A program made the translations under genes and the position numbers. Source: an uncultured Kordiimonas sp. (GTDB lineage Bacteria > Pseudomonadota > Alphaproteobacteria > Sphingomonadales > Kordiimonadaceae). From it: a stretch of DNA of 64,000 nt. Within the stretch, counting starts at the first letter, position 1. Each line of letters opens with the position of its first letter. The notes beneath the pieces were generated by a model. That model had not been told where the DNA came from. It ran no database searches and saw nothing but the letters and a program-made list of their open reading frames with translations. Of the stretch, positions 62,887 to 64,000 are shown one piece after another. The stretch spans positions 248,001 to 312,000 of the forward strand of contig CANNEK010000003.1 in the NCBI GenBank assembly GCA_947503625.1. The letters run 5' to 3'.

Positions 62887-64000
62887 TCAAGACGTCAAAC
62901 TGTCTTTCAGCTCTTCCAGCTCAAGCCAGCGCATTTCCTTGGTGTCCAGCATGTCACGGCTTTCCGTCAGCTTCTCTGAAAGACTGGAAAAGGCGTTTGG
63001 GTCTTTGGAATATAAGTCGGGGTCCGACAGCCGGGCTTCCATTTCGCTGATTTGCATTGAAAGCATCTCAACTTCCGCAGGCAACGTATCCAGCTCACGC
63101 TGGTCTTTGTATGACAACTTGGTCGACTTCTTAGCCGCAACAGGTTTGAGTTCGACCACCTTTGACTTGTTGTCGACAGAGACGCTTGCCGCAATAGCGG
63201 ATGAGACCTGCACCCGGTAATCGCTGTAGCCACCCGCATACTCCATAATCGTGCCGTCTCCCTCGAGCACAATTGTGCTCGTAACAACCCGATCCAGAAA
63301 ATCCCGGTCGTGAGACACGAGCAATATCGTTCCCTTGTAGTCAGCCAGAGCCTCCTGCAACAGATCCAGTGTTTCCATATCAAGATCATTGGTTGGCTCA
63401 TCAAGAACCATCAGGTTGGATTTTTTAGCAAAGTTGGCGGCAATCAAAAGCCGGTTGCGCTCGCCGCCCGATAAACTGGACACAGGCGTACGCGCCTGAC
63501 TGGGGTCGAACAGAAATTCCTTCAGATATGTCATGACATGGCGCGTTTCGTCGCCGACATAAATCCAGTCCCCGCGCCCTCCGGTCAACACGTCCATAAC
63601 GGACATGTCGTCCTGCAAACTGGCGCGCTTCTGATCAATTACGATGGCTTCGAGATTTGTTCCCCGAACAATGGTGCCCTCATCCGGCGATAGTTCACCA
63701 AGAAGTATCTTCAACAGAGTCGACTTGCCTGCGCCGTTTGGGCCAACAATACCGATACGGTCCCCTCTTGCGATACGCGTTGAGAAGTCCTTGAACAACG
63801 CCCGGCCCTCAAACGACTTTCCAATTGACCTCGCTTCGATAACCTTCGCGCCAGACTTTTCACCACCCCCCACTGAGATGGTGACATTGCCTTTCGACTT
63901 AACCACGTTTCGCCGCTCTTCCCGCAGCGCGTGCAAGCGCCTTAATCGACCCTGGTTCCGGGTTCTGCGAGCGCTTATTCCCTCCACGGACCAGCGGGTT
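62887..64000 (-). CDS. uup: ABC-F ATPase Uup, C-terminal part, truncated by window edge
   Basis: At least 371 residues; the frame is open to the end of the window. The visible part holds a linker typical of Uup (WSVEGISARRTRNQGRLRRL, in part), the second ABC domain (Walker A GIVGPNGAGKSTLLKIL, signature LSGGERNRLLIA, Walker B LMVLDEPTNDLDMETL) and a C-terminal coiled coil (EVEMLSMQISEMEARLSD). Uup is a cytosolic DNA- and ribosome-linked ABC-F protein. The N-terminal ABC domain lies beyond the edge. Confidence 0.92.
   Translation of the reverse strand, partial: TRWSVEGISARRTRNQGRLRRLHALREERRNVVKSKGNVTISVGGGEKSGAKVIEARSIGKSFEGRALFKDFSTRIARGDRIGIVGPNGAGKSTLLKILLGELSPDEGTIVRGTNLEAIVIDQKRASLQDDMSVMDVLTGGRGDWIYVGDETRHVMTYLKEFLFDPSQARTPVSSLSGGERNRLLIAANFAKKSNLMVLDEPTNDLDMETLDLLQEALADYKGTILLVSHDRDFLDRVVTSTIVLEGDGTIMEYAGGYSDYRVQVSSAIAASVSVDNKSKVVELKPVAAKKSTKLSYKDQRELDTLPAEVEMLSMQISEMEARLSDPDLYSKDPNAFSSLSEKLTESRDMLDTKEMRWLELEELKDSLTS

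Noticed and set aside
1-64000. rRNA, tRNA, CRISPR arrays, insertion sequences
   Set aside because: No sequence with these features was recognised; direct repeats found are short and non-CRISPR.

Overview
The window is a chromosomal stretch of a motile, probably marine alphaproteobacterium. Diagnostic genes are ctrA, sciP (DUF1153), chpT and flbD, which together occur only in Alphaproteobacteria, plus the fliF-fliG-fliH-fliN-flbD order known from Caulobacter. AlkB, a PomA-like stator protein and several short exported proteins suggest a marine lineage such as Kordiimonadales, but the genus is inference. There are no rRNA or tRNA genes, insertion sequences or CRISPR arrays that I can see; coding is dense and base composition looks even.

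Layout. 1-16.6 kb is mixed metabolism and regulation: a Tricorn/S41 protease cut by the left edge, an exported isochorismatase-like hydrolase with a divergent AraC regulator, a TetR regulator divergent from a DM13 protein, a CadC-like membrane regulator, a PAS protein, small membrane proteins, a TetR regulator divergent from alkane hydroxylase alkB, NAD-malic enzyme, a DUF2147 protein, an ABM-domain protein and mnmA. 16.8-33.9 kb is flagellar: fliK-flgD-flgE behind a sigma-54 promoter, sciP, then fliF-fliG-fliH-fliN-motA/pomA-flbD-flhA-flhF-flhG and a large FliK-like protein. After an EamA transporter and a class III aminotransferase come fliI-fliJ (minus strand), divergent ctrA, and a minus-strand operon chpT-cheA-cheW-cheY-cheB-cheR. 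46.4-48.3 kb carries cysQ, nnrU and an NTF2-like gene. 48.3-55.3 kb is the minus-strand yebC-ruvC-ruvA-ruvB-ybgC-tolQ-tolR-tolA-tolB block. 55.4-64 kb holds a GFA protein, two universal stress proteins, a small excisionase-type HTH gene, a CPA2 antiporter, GNAT and Kelch genes, a cupin-SDR pair, and the C-terminal half of uup, cut by the right edge.

How it fits together. The cell-cycle phosphorelay output (ChpT, CtrA), the CtrA inhibitor SciP, the sigma-54 activator FlbD, flagellar structural genes and chemotaxis genes lie within 30 kb. Near-consensus CtrA boxes (TTAA-N7-TTAA with one mismatch) lie before sciP, fliF, fliI and between chpT and cysQ, and three GTTAAC hexamers at exact 10-bp steps precede ctrA.

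Most unusual points: (1) CheA has, where the P2 domain normally sits, a truncated-haemoglobin-like domain that appears to have lost its haem ligand; (2) six 10-bp direct repeats lie between the stress-protein genes and a BldC/excisionase-like regulator; (3) there is a second FliK-like protein at the end of the flhA-flhF-flhG run; (4) 8-bp G/C runs lie inside flhG (in its Walker A codons) and fliI.
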